Below, piece by piece: positions 9,793 to 19,400 of a DNA stretch of 64,000 nt. A model generated the notes under the pieces. That model worked only from the letters and a program-made list of their open reading frames with translations, was not told the DNA's origin and did not search any database. The position numbers were made by a program, and so were the translations under genes. The stretch lies in the NCBI GenBank assembly GCA_046343015.1, contig JBKDOL010000032.1, forward strand, positions 1-64,000, read 5' to 3'. This DNA is from BJ22 sp021298375. Lineage in GTDB: Bacteria; Planctomycetota; Planctomycetia; Pirellulales; Pirellulaceae. How positions within the stretch are numbered: the first letter of the stretch is position 1; the number at the start of each line of letters is the position of its first letter.

Positions 9793-10275
9793 TTACCCGA
9801 GCTTGACTTCGATTTTCCGCGAAGTGGCCGCAGCGAGTTTCGGGGCGACAATCAGCAACACGCCGTGCTTGAACTCGGCTGAAATACGCTCTCCATCAAC
9901 CTCCGGCAGCTTGACCGAACGCTGGAAGTTACCCCAGCGCCGCTCGTTGCGATGAACTTGACGGCCCTCGACTTGTTCCGGCGCGGGACGCTGGCCGGAG
10001 ACCGAGAGAACGCCATCGTTGAACTCGACCTGAACGTTTTCCGGTGCAACTCCGGGCAGGTCGATCATCAATTCATATCCGGTCGTCGTCTCGACAATAT
10101 CCCAAGGCACACTCCAGCCACTCCGGCCGGAAAATCCTCGACCGGAAACGCCTTCCAGCACCGGTAGAAACTCGCTCACCAGTTGCTCAAACTCGCGGCC
10201 GAGCATTCCGCGTGAACCGCGGGCACCTTCGCGCGACCATTGTTTCGGACCACAGCAATTGGACCCGTTTCTCAT
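9793..10275 (-). CDS. Small heat-shock protein, Hsp20/alpha-crystallin family
   Basis: A 160-residue ATP-independent chaperone that binds unfolding proteins in the cytosol. A Gly/Arg-rich N-terminal arm (1-50) is followed by the alpha-crystallin domain (about 56-150): WDIVETTTGYELMIDLPGV, NVQVEFNDGVLSVSGQR, NFQRSVKLPEVDG and ISAEFKHGVLLIVAPK. The C terminus IEVKLG carries an I-x-V motif like the one that docks between dimers. The start is supported by GGGAGAAG six bases upstream. The gene ends in its own strong terminator. No CIRCE-like element is visible upstream. Confidence 0.93.
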   Translation of the reverse strand: MRNGSNCCGPKQWSREGARGSRGMLGREFEQLVSEFLPVLEGVSGRGFSGRSGWSVPWDIVETTTGYELMIDLPGVAPENVQVEFNDGVLSVSGQRPAPEQVEGRQVHRNERRWGNFQRSVKLPEVDGERISAEFKHGVLLIVAPKLAAATSRKIEVKLG

Positions 10276-10522
10276 TTCACTTCTCCCAAATCAAAAAGGT
10301 TGGTCCAGGCTTGTTCAGGGCCTGACAGACTTCCAACTGACATTCTGGCGGACTGCCATTTCGCATTGACTGAGAAGAATCGCAAGTGCCGTGCCAAATC
10401 TGAATATTCGGAATTGAAGGCTTGCAGCGGAGTTGCTGAACCTGGAAATCGCGGTCGCTTCAGGCCGTTGCCCTGCTGTTCACCAAGAGCCCCGCTGTCC
10501 AGCAGGGAAGGCGTCCAACCCG

Positions 10523-11257
10523 TCAGTTCCGCTGCCAGTTGCGAGTCAGCATCCGCCACTCGCAAAGCAGTTGGGGGCAAAGTGCACCGGCGCGTCCCGA
10601 CCGGCAGACCGCCCCGCGGATGGCCACGATCTCGGGTTGCAGGTCGCGAAGTCGCGATTCATGTCGGCGTTGGACTGAGCCAGCCAGAGCGAACTCCAGC
10701 CGCCCCCGGGCCTGTTCCCTCAGGCGAGCGAGGCGATTGGCTGGCAAGAGTTCAAACAGGCTTCCCGCTCGTTTGTCGAACGTGTCGATCAGAAACACTT
10801 CGGCGCGGTTCGCCAGCGCCAGTTCCAGCACGTCCTCGGGTTCGGGGGACTGAGCGGCGGGGGCGTCGGCGTAGGCGGCGGCAACCATCGCAGTCGGATG
10901 CGGCAGACTCGCGGCGACCGCCTGCCAGCGTTCCCGCCAGGTCGCATTCCGCGCTGCACCAGCCAATCCAATCTTGGCGTAGCGGAAGCAGTCGCCCGGG
11001 CCAAAGGGCCGCGTCGGCCCGGACAGAGGCTCACCGTTGGCGAACTCTGGCAATTCGCCCAGCGCGGCGCTCAGCGGCGGAATCAGCTCGGTCGGCCCGA
11101 GTTGCCCCCAATGTTTCGCGATCCGGGAGCGTTCGCCGGGAGCGACCGGCCCCAGGGCTCCCGCGGCCGGCTCTTTCAGGTCAACGAGGTCGACCCCGGC
11201 GCGGCGAGCCATTTCGGCTTCTTCCAGATTGCGAACGCTGACGAGCAGGCGGAACAT
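10523..11257 (-). CDS. mfnB: (5-formylfuran-3-yl)methyl phosphate synthase, MfnB (DUF556)
   Basis: A 244-residue TIM barrel. The N terminus LLVSVRNLEEAEMARRAG then VDLVDLKEPAAGALG matches MfnB, which builds the furan ring of methanofuran from glyceraldehyde-3-phosphate; Lys28 fits the Schiff-base lysine of the family. Later strands contain AKIGLAG, MVAAAYAD and EVFLIDTFDKRAGSLF. Planctomycetes share archaeal-type C1-transfer genes with methylotrophs, and MfnB homologues occur in that setting, but no other C1 gene lies in this window. MFRLLVSV at 11257 is the natural start; the longer frame from 11320 adds 21 residues with no family match. Confidence 0.82.
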   Translation of the reverse strand: MFRLLVSVRNLEEAEMARRAGVDLVDLKEPAAGALGPVAPGERSRIAKHWGQLGPTELIPPLSAALGELPEFANGEPLSGPTRPFGPGDCFRYAKIGLAGAARNATWRERWQAVAASLPHPTAMVAAAYADAPAAQSPEPEDVLELALANRAEVFLIDTFDKRAGSLFELLPANRLARLREQARGRLEFALAGSVQRRHESRLRDLQPEIVAIRGAVCRSGRAGALCPQLLCEWRMLTRNWQRN

Positions 11258-11568
11258 GAGCGAGGGAACAGCCGAGAAGTGCTTTTGGGGGGGAGCGGCG
11301 AGCCCGAAAACGGACTCCATCCAGACGATTTCGGGCGTCCGTCAGTGTATCAAGCGGAACTTCCTTTGCGCGTCCCCCCCGGCCCCTCCCCCTTGACCCT
11401 ATCTCCCGGGTGCCCCGGAACGCAGCGGCCCGGCGGGCAACGGATGGCCCCTCCGAAGCGTTTGGCTAGACGACCGTTTTTCCCCGCCCTGCAAGTGACT
11501 GGTCAATGACTGGTCAATGACCCTCGGCGAGGCTAACCTTACTTGGATTCCAAGGTCCGTCTTGTCCT
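11258..11568. other. Divergent spacer between mfnB and rnd
   Basis: About 310 bp, GC-rich, with no supported gene. It contains a direct repeat TGACTGGTCAA twice near 11500-11522. The promoters of both divergent genes must lie here, but no convincing -35/-10 pair stands out. Confidence 0.6.
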
Positions 11569-12819
11569 GTGCTTGAGGAGTGCGAGTTGCGGCTCGCGGC
11601 TGATTTGAACAAGCTTCCGGAATTCGAACACCTCACTTCCGCCGAGCAACTGGCGCGGTTTTGCAGTAGCCTGCGCGGGACGGACGTGCTCGCTTTCGAT
11701 ACGGAGTTTGTCTCGGAGAATCGGTACCGCCCGCAGCTCTGCCTGGTCCAGGTGGCTACGCGCGAACGGATGGCGCTGATTGATGCCATTGCGATCAAGG
11801 ATCTGACGCCATTCTGGGAGCTGATCGTCAACGATGTCGGGGCAACCGTCGTGCATGCGGCGCGGGAGGAATTTCTGTTTTGCTTCCGGGCAACCGGTGC
11901 CCGTCCGCGCGAACTGTTTGACCTGCAACTGGTCGGCGGCTTTATCGGCATGGAATATCCTGCCGCCTACACGACCCTCGTCAATCAACTGACAGGCGTT
12001 TCACTCTCCAAGGGCGAGACGCGCACCGATTGGCGCAAGCGCCCGCTGACGCGCGAACAGATTCGCTACGCCCTGCAGGATGTGCAGTACCTGATTCAGA
12101 TGTACGAACGGATGGGCGAGCGGCTCGACCGGCTCGGGCGAAGGGAGTGGTATCGGGAGGAAGTTGCCACCTGGCTGGGCGAACTTGAATTGAGTGAGAC
12201 CACTTCGCAGTGGCAACGCCTGCCATCGCTCAGTCGGCTCAGTCGCCAGACGCTCGCGATCGTGCGGCAGCTGTATGATTGGCGGGAAAGCGAAGCCCGT
12301 CAGCAGGATCGCTCGCCCCGTCGAATTCTCCCGGATGACCTGCTGGTTGAAATTGCCAAGCGTGGAGAAGCCGACCTCGGCCGGGTCAAGGAAATCCGCG
12401 GACTGCAGCAGCGCGTCAGTGACCGTTACCTGCCGCTTGTCGCCCGTCAAGTCGGACTCGCTTTGGAACTTCCTGAAAAGCAGTGGCCTCCCAAGCCAGC
12501 GGCGCAACACTCCGTATCGCTAGGGCTGCTCGGGCAGTTTTTGACCACGAGCCTGAATCTGGTTTGCGTCGACCAGCAAATTGCCCCGGCGCTCGTCGCC
12601 TCGGCCAACGATGTGCGGAACATCGCCGCGCGAAAGCTCGGGTTGCTCCGCGGTGGTTCGGACGAGCCAACTCTGCAGGGCTGGAGGGAAGAAGTCGTCG
12701 GGCGGTTGATTGATGAAGTGATCAGCGGCAAAGTTGCCCTTCGCGTCGCAGACCCCCACTCAGACCAACCTCTGCGGTTGGAAAGCTGGCAGCACGAGCC
12801 GGAATCGCCCGGGGATTAA
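11569..12819 (+). CDS. rnd: Ribonuclease D
   Basis: A protein of about 416 residues with a DEDD 3'-5' exonuclease domain that trims tRNA and other RNA 3' ends. Exo I is FDTEFVSENRY, the exo II region is VVHAAREEFLF and exo III is YALQDVQYLI (Tyr and Asp of the DEDDy class). The exo II carboxylate is Glu where E. coli RNase D has Asp; the same HAGREE-type sequence occurs in other bacterial RNase D proteins as far as I recall. An HRDC-like helical domain follows (around 215-300) and then a second helical domain. The start is uncertain: GTG at 11569 gives the longest frame, but GAGGAG (11575-11580) sits six bases before an in-frame TTG at 11587, which may be the real start. Confidence 0.9.
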   Translation: MLEECELRLAADLNKLPEFEHLTSAEQLARFCSSLRGTDVLAFDTEFVSENRYRPQLCLVQVATRERMALIDAIAIKDLTPFWELIVNDVGATVVHAAREEFLFCFRATGARPRELFDLQLVGGFIGMEYPAAYTTLVNQLTGVSLSKGETRTDWRKRPLTREQIRYALQDVQYLIQMYERMGERLDRLGRREWYREEVATWLGELELSETTSQWQRLPSLSRLSRQTLAIVRQLYDWRESEARQQDRSPRRILPDDLLVEIAKRGEADLGRVKEIRGLQQRVSDRYLPLVARQVGLALELPEKQWPPKPAAQHSVSLGLLGQFLTTSLNLVCVDQQIAPALVASANDVRNIAARKLGLLRGGSDEPTLQGWREEVVGRLIDEVISGKVALRVADPHSDQPLRLESWQHEPESPGD

Positions 12820-12933
12820 GTCCCTCCAGTGCCGCTCCGTTGGCTCCCGACCAGACCGCTCCGGTGCCCCGACCGCCCCGCTGACCCCAGTTGGGGGAAA
12901 ACGTGAGTAAGCTGAGCCGTGATGGGACTGCGC

Positions 12934-13686
12934 TCAGTCCAGAAGGCTCTCGAGCAGCAGGCGGAGCTTGCGCATCTCTCCGTGATGGTCGACGTCAGGC
13001 TGGGGGGTTAGCTCGACGACCAGCGCGCGGTTGTAATTGATTTGGCTCAACTGGGTGACCAGTTTTCCAAAATCGATGATTCCCTGCCCGACGCGGACTT
13101 GGAGGTGTTCCTTGTTCGAATCGCGGAGGTAAACATTGTGCACGTAGGAGAGCAGTTTCTCGTAGTTTCCCGGACGGTCGGTTTTGTAGACGTATTGGCT
13201 CGGGTCCAGACTCAGGGCGAGACCTTTGACATGACCGCAGATAACCGAGACGGTGTCGACGTCGCCGGAGAGATGTCCGTACTGGCTGCGCATGCCGACC
13301 CGGATGCCATGTCGGTCAGCGATCTGGGCCAGCCGCTTGAACTTTTCGACTTCCTCGTTGAAAGGTGTTCCATGTTCACCGCTGGGGACGGTCAGGGTCA
13401 CCACTTTGACCGCTTTGGCGAGCGCACAGCAGCGGGAAAACTGGTCGAAGTATTCCTCGCCCTCGGCGTTGAATTGGAGGCTCAGCCCCGTCAGGTTGAG
13501 ACGGCGGATCGAATTGCAGCGGAGCACAGCCTGTTCAAAATTGGAGACCACCTCGCTGGGGCGGAAGTGGGGCCCGTTTTCGTGAATCGCCAGCTCGACG
13601 CTGGAGTATTCCAGATCGGCGATCTTTTCAATCGCGTCGTCGAAGGGCAGGTCGGGAAAGCAATTGGTCGATGCGGCAACAATCAC
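12934..13686 (-). CDS. Sugar phosphate isomerase/epimerase-like TIM barrel protein
   Basis: A 250-residue protein of the xylose-isomerase-like TIM barrel (AP endonuclease 2) superfamily. Visible strands: IVAASTNCFPDLPFDDAIEKI, SSVELAIHENGPHFRPSEV, LNLTGLSLQFN, KVVTLTVPSGEHG, IRVGMRSQYGHL, LALSLDPSQYVY, VHNVYLRDSN and ALVVELTPQPD. Metal-ligand type Glu, His and Asp residues are present. Unlike the protein at 6159 it has no export signal and should be cytosolic. The substrate cannot be told from sequence. It converges on rnd. Confidence 0.8.
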   Translation of the reverse strand: MIVAASTNCFPDLPFDDAIEKIADLEYSSVELAIHENGPHFRPSEVVSNFEQAVLRCNSIRRLNLTGLSLQFNAEGEEYFDQFSRCCALAKAVKVVTLTVPSGEHGTPFNEEVEKFKRLAQIADRHGIRVGMRSQYGHLSGDVDTVSVICGHVKGLALSLDPSQYVYKTDRPGNYEKLLSYVHNVYLRDSNKEHLQVRVGQGIIDFGKLVTQLSQINYNRALVVELTPQPDVDHHGEMRKLRLLLESLLD

Positions 13687-14042
13687 GCTTGAACTCCTGG
13701 GCGCGGGGGAGACGGTCGCGCAGTTTGGGGGTCAAGCCAACCGGCGATTGTCAGAATTCCTGGGTTAGAACTCCTCGAGCTGCAGGCGCGAGTCGTCTCT
13801 CTCCTGAATCGAATCAGCAAAAAGCGCGACCACAGACGGCACTCGGTCCACCGCAACAAACAGCGGAAAATCGAAACCGGAAGCTTAAATTCAGCCGCTT
13901 TTTTTGACAATCCCAAACGCTAAGGCTGGACCGAGCGAAAATGGGTCACTCCCACCCCTGCTTGGCGGCGGATGATTTGCCTGCCGCAAAAGGGCCGAAA
14001 GCGATACAATTCAGGGATTCGATGAGAGCACAAGGCGCAGGC

Positions 14043-14510
14043 ATGGACTTCGAAGAACAACTAAAACAGGCGATTTCCCGCGGCAAAGAGCGGGCTGAGA
14101 CCGAGCGCGCAGCTGGCCAGAACCGCAAGCTGAGCGAAGAGGAGCTTCGCCGCCACCATACCGATTATCGGCTCGCGCTGAGCGAGCATATCGAGGACGG
14201 TTTGCGGAAGTTGACCAATCACTTTCCCGGTTTTGATTACGAAACCGTGTATGGAGAGCGCGGCTGGGGCGGAGCCATCAAGCGCGATGATTTAATGAAG
14301 GGCGGCAGTTTTTACAGTCGACTCGAGCTGGTCGTGCGCCCGCTCAATCAGTTTCAGGTGGTCAATATTTCGGGCAAAGGCACGATCAAGAATCGGGAAG
14401 TTGCCAGCTGGAACCACTTTCAGGAAATCGAACAAGTCGACCTCGCGGAGTTTAAAACGCGGATTGACAACTGGATTCTGAATTACGCCGAACTGTTTGC
14501 GGCCCGTTGA
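14043..14510 (+). CDS. Conserved hypothetical protein
   Basis: A 155-residue soluble protein of a family I cannot name. The N terminus is a charged helix (FEEQLKQAISRGKERAETE), followed by an alpha/beta domain with SEHIEDGLRKLTNHFPGFDYETVYG, SRLELVVRPLNQFQVVNI and WNHFQEIEQVDLAEFKTRIDNWILNY. No signal peptide or membrane segment is present. AAGG eight bases before ATG 14043 supports this start; ATG 14022 is an alternative that would add seven residues. It is 53 bp upstream of the DUF1571 gene and may share its transcript. Confidence 0.75.
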   Translation: MDFEEQLKQAISRGKERAETERAAGQNRKLSEEELRRHHTDYRLALSEHIEDGLRKLTNHFPGFDYETVYGERGWGGAIKRDDLMKGGSFYSRLELVVRPLNQFQVVNISGKGTIKNREVASWNHFQEIEQVDLAEFKTRIDNWILNYAELFAAR

Positions 14511-14563
14511 TGGGGAGGCGCAAGACGGTCACCGGCGGCAATGCCCCGTTGGTCTAAAAACGA

Positions 14564-15631
14564 ATGAGCAACCACGAAGCATCAGGACAACGCGATTCAC
14601 AGCGGAGCAGTCCGCTTGAGGAACAATCGTCCCCCTCGACTTCCTCCACCCAACCGGGCCGTCGGGGGCTGCGGATCTGGGTTTTGGGGACGCTCGCCCT
14701 CCTGCTCCTGCTGCCCGGACTTTTTCTCGGGGCCAACTACATCTGGCAGAACTGGCTGGTCGCCACCGCTGATCCGGCCTTGGCTCATGAGTTGACCATC
14801 TCCCGGGGTGGAGACGGAAACGAGGCTTCCGGTAAGGGGAGTGAGCCGGTTCCCGGCGAACCGCTGCCGGGGGTGCTGGGCGGACTCTCCAAGGAAGCAC
14901 TGGCCGCGGCCGAGAATCCGCTCGATGTCGTCCTCGACGTCGCCCGGCGGGCGCTGGAGCACCTGCAGCAAAATGTTCAAGACTATCAATGTCGCATGGT
15001 GAGCGAGGTTCGCTTGAACGGCAAAGTTCGCGAAGCCCAGCACATGCTCTGCAAGATTCGGGAAAAGCGGGGAGAAGTCTCCTTCGCTGTCTATGGGAAA
15101 TTCCTCAAACCCCAAAGCATGAATGGGCAGGAAGTGATCTGGGTCGAGGGGGAGAATGACGGCAACCTCATTGCCCATCAAGCCGGGCTGCTCAATCTGG
15201 CCCGCTGGAATCTCCCACCCGACGGCCCAGTCGCAATGAATGGCAACAAGTACCCAATCACCAACATCGGGATCGAGAACCTGCTTAAGCTGATGATTGA
15301 GCGCGGCCAGCGCGATCGGGATTTTGGTTCCTGCGAGATCGAATTCGATCCGGACTGTCAGGTGGATGGTCGTCGCTGTGTCCTGTTGGAGATCCGCCAT
15401 CCGCGCAGGGAGGGGCCCTACGACTTTCACCTGGCCCGAATCTACTTCGACATCGAATGGCAACTGCTGTTTGGCTACGAAGGCTTCGATTGGCCTGAAT
15501 CTCCCGAGCAAGAACCCCCATTGCTGGAGCGTTTCTTTTATTCGGACCTTGAGCTCAATCCGGGACTGACCGCTGCCGATTTCGACCCTGATAACCCGGC
15601 CTACAACTATCCGGGCAAGAAACGGAAGTGA
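14564..15631 (+). CDS. DUF1571 domain membrane-anchored protein
   Basis: A 355-residue protein with a disordered Ser/Gln-rich N terminus (1-33), one membrane helix (about 38-60, LRIWVLGTLALLLLLPGLFL) and an extracytoplasmic domain. The domain has the DUF1571 signature: helix LDVVLDVARRALEHLQQNVQDYQCRM, then beta strands with SFAVYGKFLKPQSMNGQEVIWVEG, GIENLLKLMIERGQRD and a final FFYSDLELNPGLTAADFDPDNPAYNYPG. DUF1571 proteins are widespread in planctomycetes, and the fold recalls LolA/outer-membrane lipoprotein-sorting-like sheets, though that is inference. The function is unknown. Confidence 0.8.
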   Translation: MSNHEASGQRDSQRSSPLEEQSSPSTSSTQPGRRGLRIWVLGTLALLLLLPGLFLGANYIWQNWLVATADPALAHELTISRGGDGNEASGKGSEPVPGEPLPGVLGGLSKEALAAAENPLDVVLDVARRALEHLQQNVQDYQCRMVSEVRLNGKVREAQHMLCKIREKRGEVSFAVYGKFLKPQSMNGQEVIWVEGENDGNLIAHQAGLLNLARWNLPPDGPVAMNGNKYPITNIGIENLLKLMIERGQRDRDFGSCEIEFDPDCQVDGRRCVLLEIRHPRREGPYDFHLARIYFDIEWQLLFGYEGFDWPESPEQEPPLLERFFYSDLELNPGLTAADFDPDNPAYNYPGKKRK

Positions 15632-15737
15632 ACGTTTTGGGTTATCCCGGTTTCCATCGCTGCGGTCCAACGAACTGGTGTCATCTCGAAACTTCCGGGC
15701 CCGCAGCCGGGAACCCGTCTAATGAAAGGGAAAGTTC

Positions 15738-16199
15738 ATGGCCAAGTGGGCAATTGGATTTGGTTTGTTGTTGACCGCGCTCGGGCTGGTTGGCTACTTC
15801 GGCTCCGACCCGGCTGTCATGACGGCTGAACCCGCGCCGGCAGCAGCTGCTGCGGAAGGGGCTGCTGCGGCCGATGGGGGGGCTGCGGCGGTCAAAACAG
15901 GTCGTTCGAAAACCGCTCTGATCCCCTCGGTCTTTGGATTGCTGCTGCTGATTTGCGGCACCTTGGGGCTGGATGAGCGGCTCCGGAAACATGCGATGCA
16001 CGCCGCTGCGACCGTTGGACTGGTTGGCTTCCTGGCCGCCGGCGCACGCCTGGTTTCGAAAATGGGTGATGTCCTGTCCGGGAACATCTCGCGGCCGATG
16101 TGGTTCATTATCTTGATGTCCGTGCTCTGCCTCGCTTACGTCCTGCTTTCGGTCCGCTCGTTCATCCAGGCCCGCCGCGCCCGAAATAGCCAAGCCTAG
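15738..16199 (+). CDS. Small four-TM membrane protein of unknown function
   Basis: A 153-residue protein with hydrophobic segments near 4-20, 61-77, 88-103 and 119-138, and an Ala/Glu-rich linker (about 29-52) after the first helix. AAGGGAAAG just upstream of the ATG is a good Shine-Dalgarno site. I recognise no domain. It follows the DUF1571 gene by 106 bp on the same strand. Confidence 0.75.
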   Translation: MAKWAIGFGLLLTALGLVGYFGSDPAVMTAEPAPAAAAAEGAAAADGGAAAVKTGRSKTALIPSVFGLLLLICGTLGLDERLRKHAMHAAATVGLVGFLAAGARLVSKMGDVLSGNISRPMWFIILMSVLCLAYVLLSVRSFIQARRARNSQA

Positions 16200-16595
16200 C
16201 AGAACTGGCGGAGCGCGATCTCTCTCGCCGCCCCCGACAGGCTGCTTCGAACGGGCAGGGCGACGACCGACCGGTCGCTTGGTTCCCTGGCGGAGGTTTT
16301 CCGTTACCCATACCCGGCGCATCCATACCCGGCGCATCCTTACCCAATTCATCCGGAGAGCCGCGGAACGTAAGCACTGTGGACCGCATGAGCGGGACCA
16401 GGCAGAGGGCCGGGGAGGCTTTACTGCTTTCGAGGGATGAGGTTGGGAGGGGAGTCCCCGGCCCCCTGCTGAAGGTGGGAAAAAACCTGCTGCCGCGAGC
16501 GATTGACGTATCCTTCGCCCCGCTCTGTCGATAAATTAAATGTCAACGGATAGATGACCTGAATTGCCTGTTCCAGCTCGATTACCTGCACCTCA
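16200..16595. other. Spacer upstream of sucA with a 15-bp tandem repeat
   Basis: About 395 bp without a supported gene. CATACCCGGCGCATC occurs at 16309-16323 and 16324-16338, with a degenerate third copy at 16339-16353. An AT-rich patch (GATAAATTAAATG, near 16530) about 60 bp before sucA is the best place for its promoter. Confidence 0.65.
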
Positions 16596-19388
16596 ATGAA
16601 CGTCACCAGCCAAGCCTACATTGACGGCCTTTACGAAGAGTTTCTCCGCGATCCCGGCAGCCTCTCAGCCGAATGGCAAGAGTACTTCCGGAATTTCCGG
16701 CCCAGCGAGTCCGCTTCGACCTCAGCCAAGGCCGGGGGGGGAGTGGCGGCGGGTACCGCAGCGACTCAGGCGTCCGGCTCGGGAGTCTCGGCTGCGGTCG
16801 TTTTGCAGGATCGCGTGGACCAACTGGTTCGGGGCTTTCGAGTCCGCGGCCACTTGGAGGCCAAGCTCGATCCGCTGGGGATGGCGCGCGGCACCAACAG
16901 CGAACTCAATCCCGAATCCTATGGGCTGCGACCTGAAGATCTGAAAAAGCAGGTTTCCTCACGGACGATCGGAGGGGCCGATGTTCGGACGCTGGAAGAA
17001 CTGATCGAGCAGATGCGGACGACCTACTGCCGCTCCATCGGCGCTCAATTCATGCACATCGACGACCACGAGGTGCGAAGCTGGCTTCAGGAACGGATGG
17101 AGAGCACGCAGAACCGCATCCAGCTTGACCGACAGACCCAAATCCGGATTTTGAACCGGCTGAGCGATGCCGTCATCTTCGAGGAGTTTGTTCGCAAAAA
17201 GTTTATTGGAGCCAAGACCTTTTCCTTGGAAGGCGCCGAGACACTGATTCCGCTGCTGGACCTGTGTATCGAGAAGTCTGCGCACCAGGGAGTCAAGGAA
17301 GTCGTGCTCGGTATGGCCCACCGCGGCCGCTTGAATGTGCTGGCCAATATCATGGGCAAACGGGCCCAGAATATCTTCTGGTCCTTTGACGATCCCGATC
17401 CCGAGTCGAACCGTGGCGGCGGCGACGTGCTCTACCACATGGGGTACAGCAATGACTACCGCACCAAGAGCGGCGAGTCGATCCACATTTCGCTCTGCTT
17501 TAACCCCAGCCACCTCGAGTTTGTCAACCCAGTGGCACTGGGACGCTGCCGCAGCAAGCAGGATCTGCATCACGATCACGATCGCTCTGAATGCCTGACC
17601 GTGCTGATTCACGGCGATGCTTCGTTCATCGGCGAGGGGATTGTTCAGGAGACTCTGAACCTCAGCCAGCTTGAAGGGTACCATGTCGGTGGTGCCTTGC
17701 ATGTGATCGTCAACAATCAGGTTGGTTTTACGACCAACACCAACGATTCGCGGTCGACCACCTATGCCAGCGATATCGCCAAAATGCTGCAGGTGCCGAT
17801 TTTTCACGTCAACGGCGAGGACCCGGAAGCGGTTGCCCAAGTTGTCGAATTGTCGCTCGATTTCCGGCACAAGTTCAAACGCGATGTCGTGATCGACATG
17901 TACTGCTACCGTCGACTGGGCCACAATGAGAGCGATGAACCACGCTTCACCCAGCCGGTCATGTATCGCCTGATCGACGCCCGGCCGACCATTCGCGACA
18001 GCTACCTCGAACACCTGCTCAAGCTGGACGGAATTACCCGTGAGGAAGCGGATCGGATTGCCACCGCCCGCCGCAACGCTCTCGAGAGAGACCTCGAAGA
18101 ATCGAAGCAGACCAAGTTCAGCGCCGACTACCAGTCGCTTGCCGGCTACTGGAACTCTTACTACGGCGGCCCGGAGCGGACTGACGACGACATCGACACC
18201 GGTGCATCGGCCGAACTGCTCAGTCAAGTCTTCACTGGACTGGCCCGGTTGCCGAGCGGTTTCCAGCTGAACAAAAAACTTGAGCGAATGATCGCCAGCC
18301 GGGCGGAAATGGCCGGTCAAGACCGTCCGATCGACTGGGCGACCGCGGAATTGGCCGCGTTTGGAACTTTGGCTCTCGAGGGGCACTCCGTGCGCCTGAC
18401 GGGACAGGATTGCGAGCGGGGTACCTTCAGTCAGCGACACGGCGTGCTGATCGATTCCGAGACCGGCGCCAAGTCCTACCCACTGAAACAACTTGGATCG
18501 CGGCAAGCCTCGGTGGAGATCTACAACAGCCCGCTGAGCGAAGCCGGGGTGCTCGGATTTGAGTACGGGTATTCGCTCGATTCGCCGGATAGCCTCGTCC
18601 TGTGGGAAGCCCAGTTCGGCGACTTTTGGAATGTGGCCCAGGTGATTGTCGATCAATTCATCTCCAGCGCCGAAGACAAGTGGCGACGGCTGAGTGGGCT
18701 GGTGATGCTTTTGCCCCACGGTTTCGAAGGAGCCGGTCCAGAGCATTGCAGCGCCCGCATGGAACGCTTTCTCACCCTGGCAGCCGAACACAATTTCCAG
18801 GTCACCAATCCGACAACCGCTGCCCAGTACTTTCACCTGCTCCGCCGGCAGGTGCTCCGCAAGTGGCGCAAACCTTTGATCGTGCTGACGCCCAAGAGCC
18901 TGCTTCGCGAGTCGCTTGTAATGAGCAATTTCGCCGAGTTTACCAGCGGCCGGTTCCAGCGAGTCCTGCCCGACCCGCGAGCCACTGAAATTACCAATCC
19001 TGCCAAGGTCGTCTTCTGCACCGGCAAGGTCGGTATCGATCTGCTGAAGGCCCGGGAAGAGCGGGGGAGCGACGACCTCGCAATCGTCCGCCTCGAGCAG
19101 ATGTATCCCTTCCCCAAACGGGAAATCGATCAGGTTCTCAGTCAGTATCCAGCCGGCACTCCAGTCGTCTGGGTTCAGGAAGAGCCCCGCAACATGGGCG
19201 CCTGGTACTTCATGCGGATGAAATGGGAGGAGTTTGAACTGAATCAGGACTGGAACCTCTCCGTCGTCTGCCGGCCGGAGTCGGCCAGCCCCTCGACCGG
19301 GTCCAAGAAGGCGCACGCGATCGAGCAGGCTGAATTGCTCGAACAAGCCTTTGCCGTCCCAAGCAAGTCGACCCTCTCCAGGGCCTGA
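16596..19388 (+). CDS. sucA: 2-oxoglutarate dehydrogenase E1 component
   Basis: A 930-residue thiamine diphosphate enzyme of the TCA cycle that decarboxylates 2-oxoglutarate and passes the succinyl group to the E2 lipoyl domain. The N terminus has the SucA-type motif YIDGLYEEFLRDPGSLSAEW (about 8-27), which binds E2 in other bacteria. Then come EKSAHQGVKEVVLGMAHRGR, the TPP region HGDASFIGEGIVQETLNLS and IVNNQVGFTTN, YRRLGHNESDEPRFTQP, the pyrimidine-binding domain (RGTFSQRHGVL, EAGVLGFEYGYS) and the C-terminal domain ending WYFMRMKWEEF. A linker of about 30 residues (45-75) is Ala/Gly/Ser-rich. No sucB or lpd gene is adjacent, so E2/E3 are encoded elsewhere. Confidence 0.96.
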   Translation: MNVTSQAYIDGLYEEFLRDPGSLSAEWQEYFRNFRPSESASTSAKAGGGVAAGTAATQASGSGVSAAVVLQDRVDQLVRGFRVRGHLEAKLDPLGMARGTNSELNPESYGLRPEDLKKQVSSRTIGGADVRTLEELIEQMRTTYCRSIGAQFMHIDDHEVRSWLQERMESTQNRIQLDRQTQIRILNRLSDAVIFEEFVRKKFIGAKTFSLEGAETLIPLLDLCIEKSAHQGVKEVVLGMAHRGRLNVLANIMGKRAQNIFWSFDDPDPESNRGGGDVLYHMGYSNDYRTKSGESIHISLCFNPSHLEFVNPVALGRCRSKQDLHHDHDRSECLTVLIHGDASFIGEGIVQETLNLSQLEGYHVGGALHVIVNNQVGFTTNTNDSRSTTYASDIAKMLQVPIFHVNGEDPEAVAQVVELSLDFRHKFKRDVVIDMYCYRRLGHNESDEPRFTQPVMYRLIDARPTIRDSYLEHLLKLDGITREEADRIATARRNALERDLEESKQTKFSADYQSLAGYWNSYYGGPERTDDDIDTGASAELLSQVFTGLARLPSGFQLNKKLERMIASRAEMAGQDRPIDWATAELAAFGTLALEGHSVRLTGQDCERGTFSQRHGVLIDSETGAKSYPLKQLGSRQASVEIYNSPLSEAGVLGFEYGYSLDSPDSLVLWEAQFGDFWNVAQVIVDQFISSAEDKWRRLSGLVMLLPHGFEGAGPEHCSARMERFLTLAAEHNFQVTNPTTAAQYFHLLRRQVLRKWRKPLIVLTPKSLLRESLVMSNFAEFTSGRFQRVLPDPRATEITNPAKVVFCTGKVGIDLLKAREERGSDDLAIVRLEQMYPFPKREIDQVLSQYPAGTPVVWVQEEPRNMGAWYFMRMKWEEFELNQDWNLSVVCRPESASPSTGSKKAHAIEQAELLEQAFAVPSKSTLSRA

Positions 19389-19400
19389 TCAACTACTGAG

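Noticed and set aside
16959..19346. 795-codon open frame antisense to sucA
   Set aside because: It is the mirror of a strongly coding gene in GC-rich DNA and its translation has no recognisable protein features.
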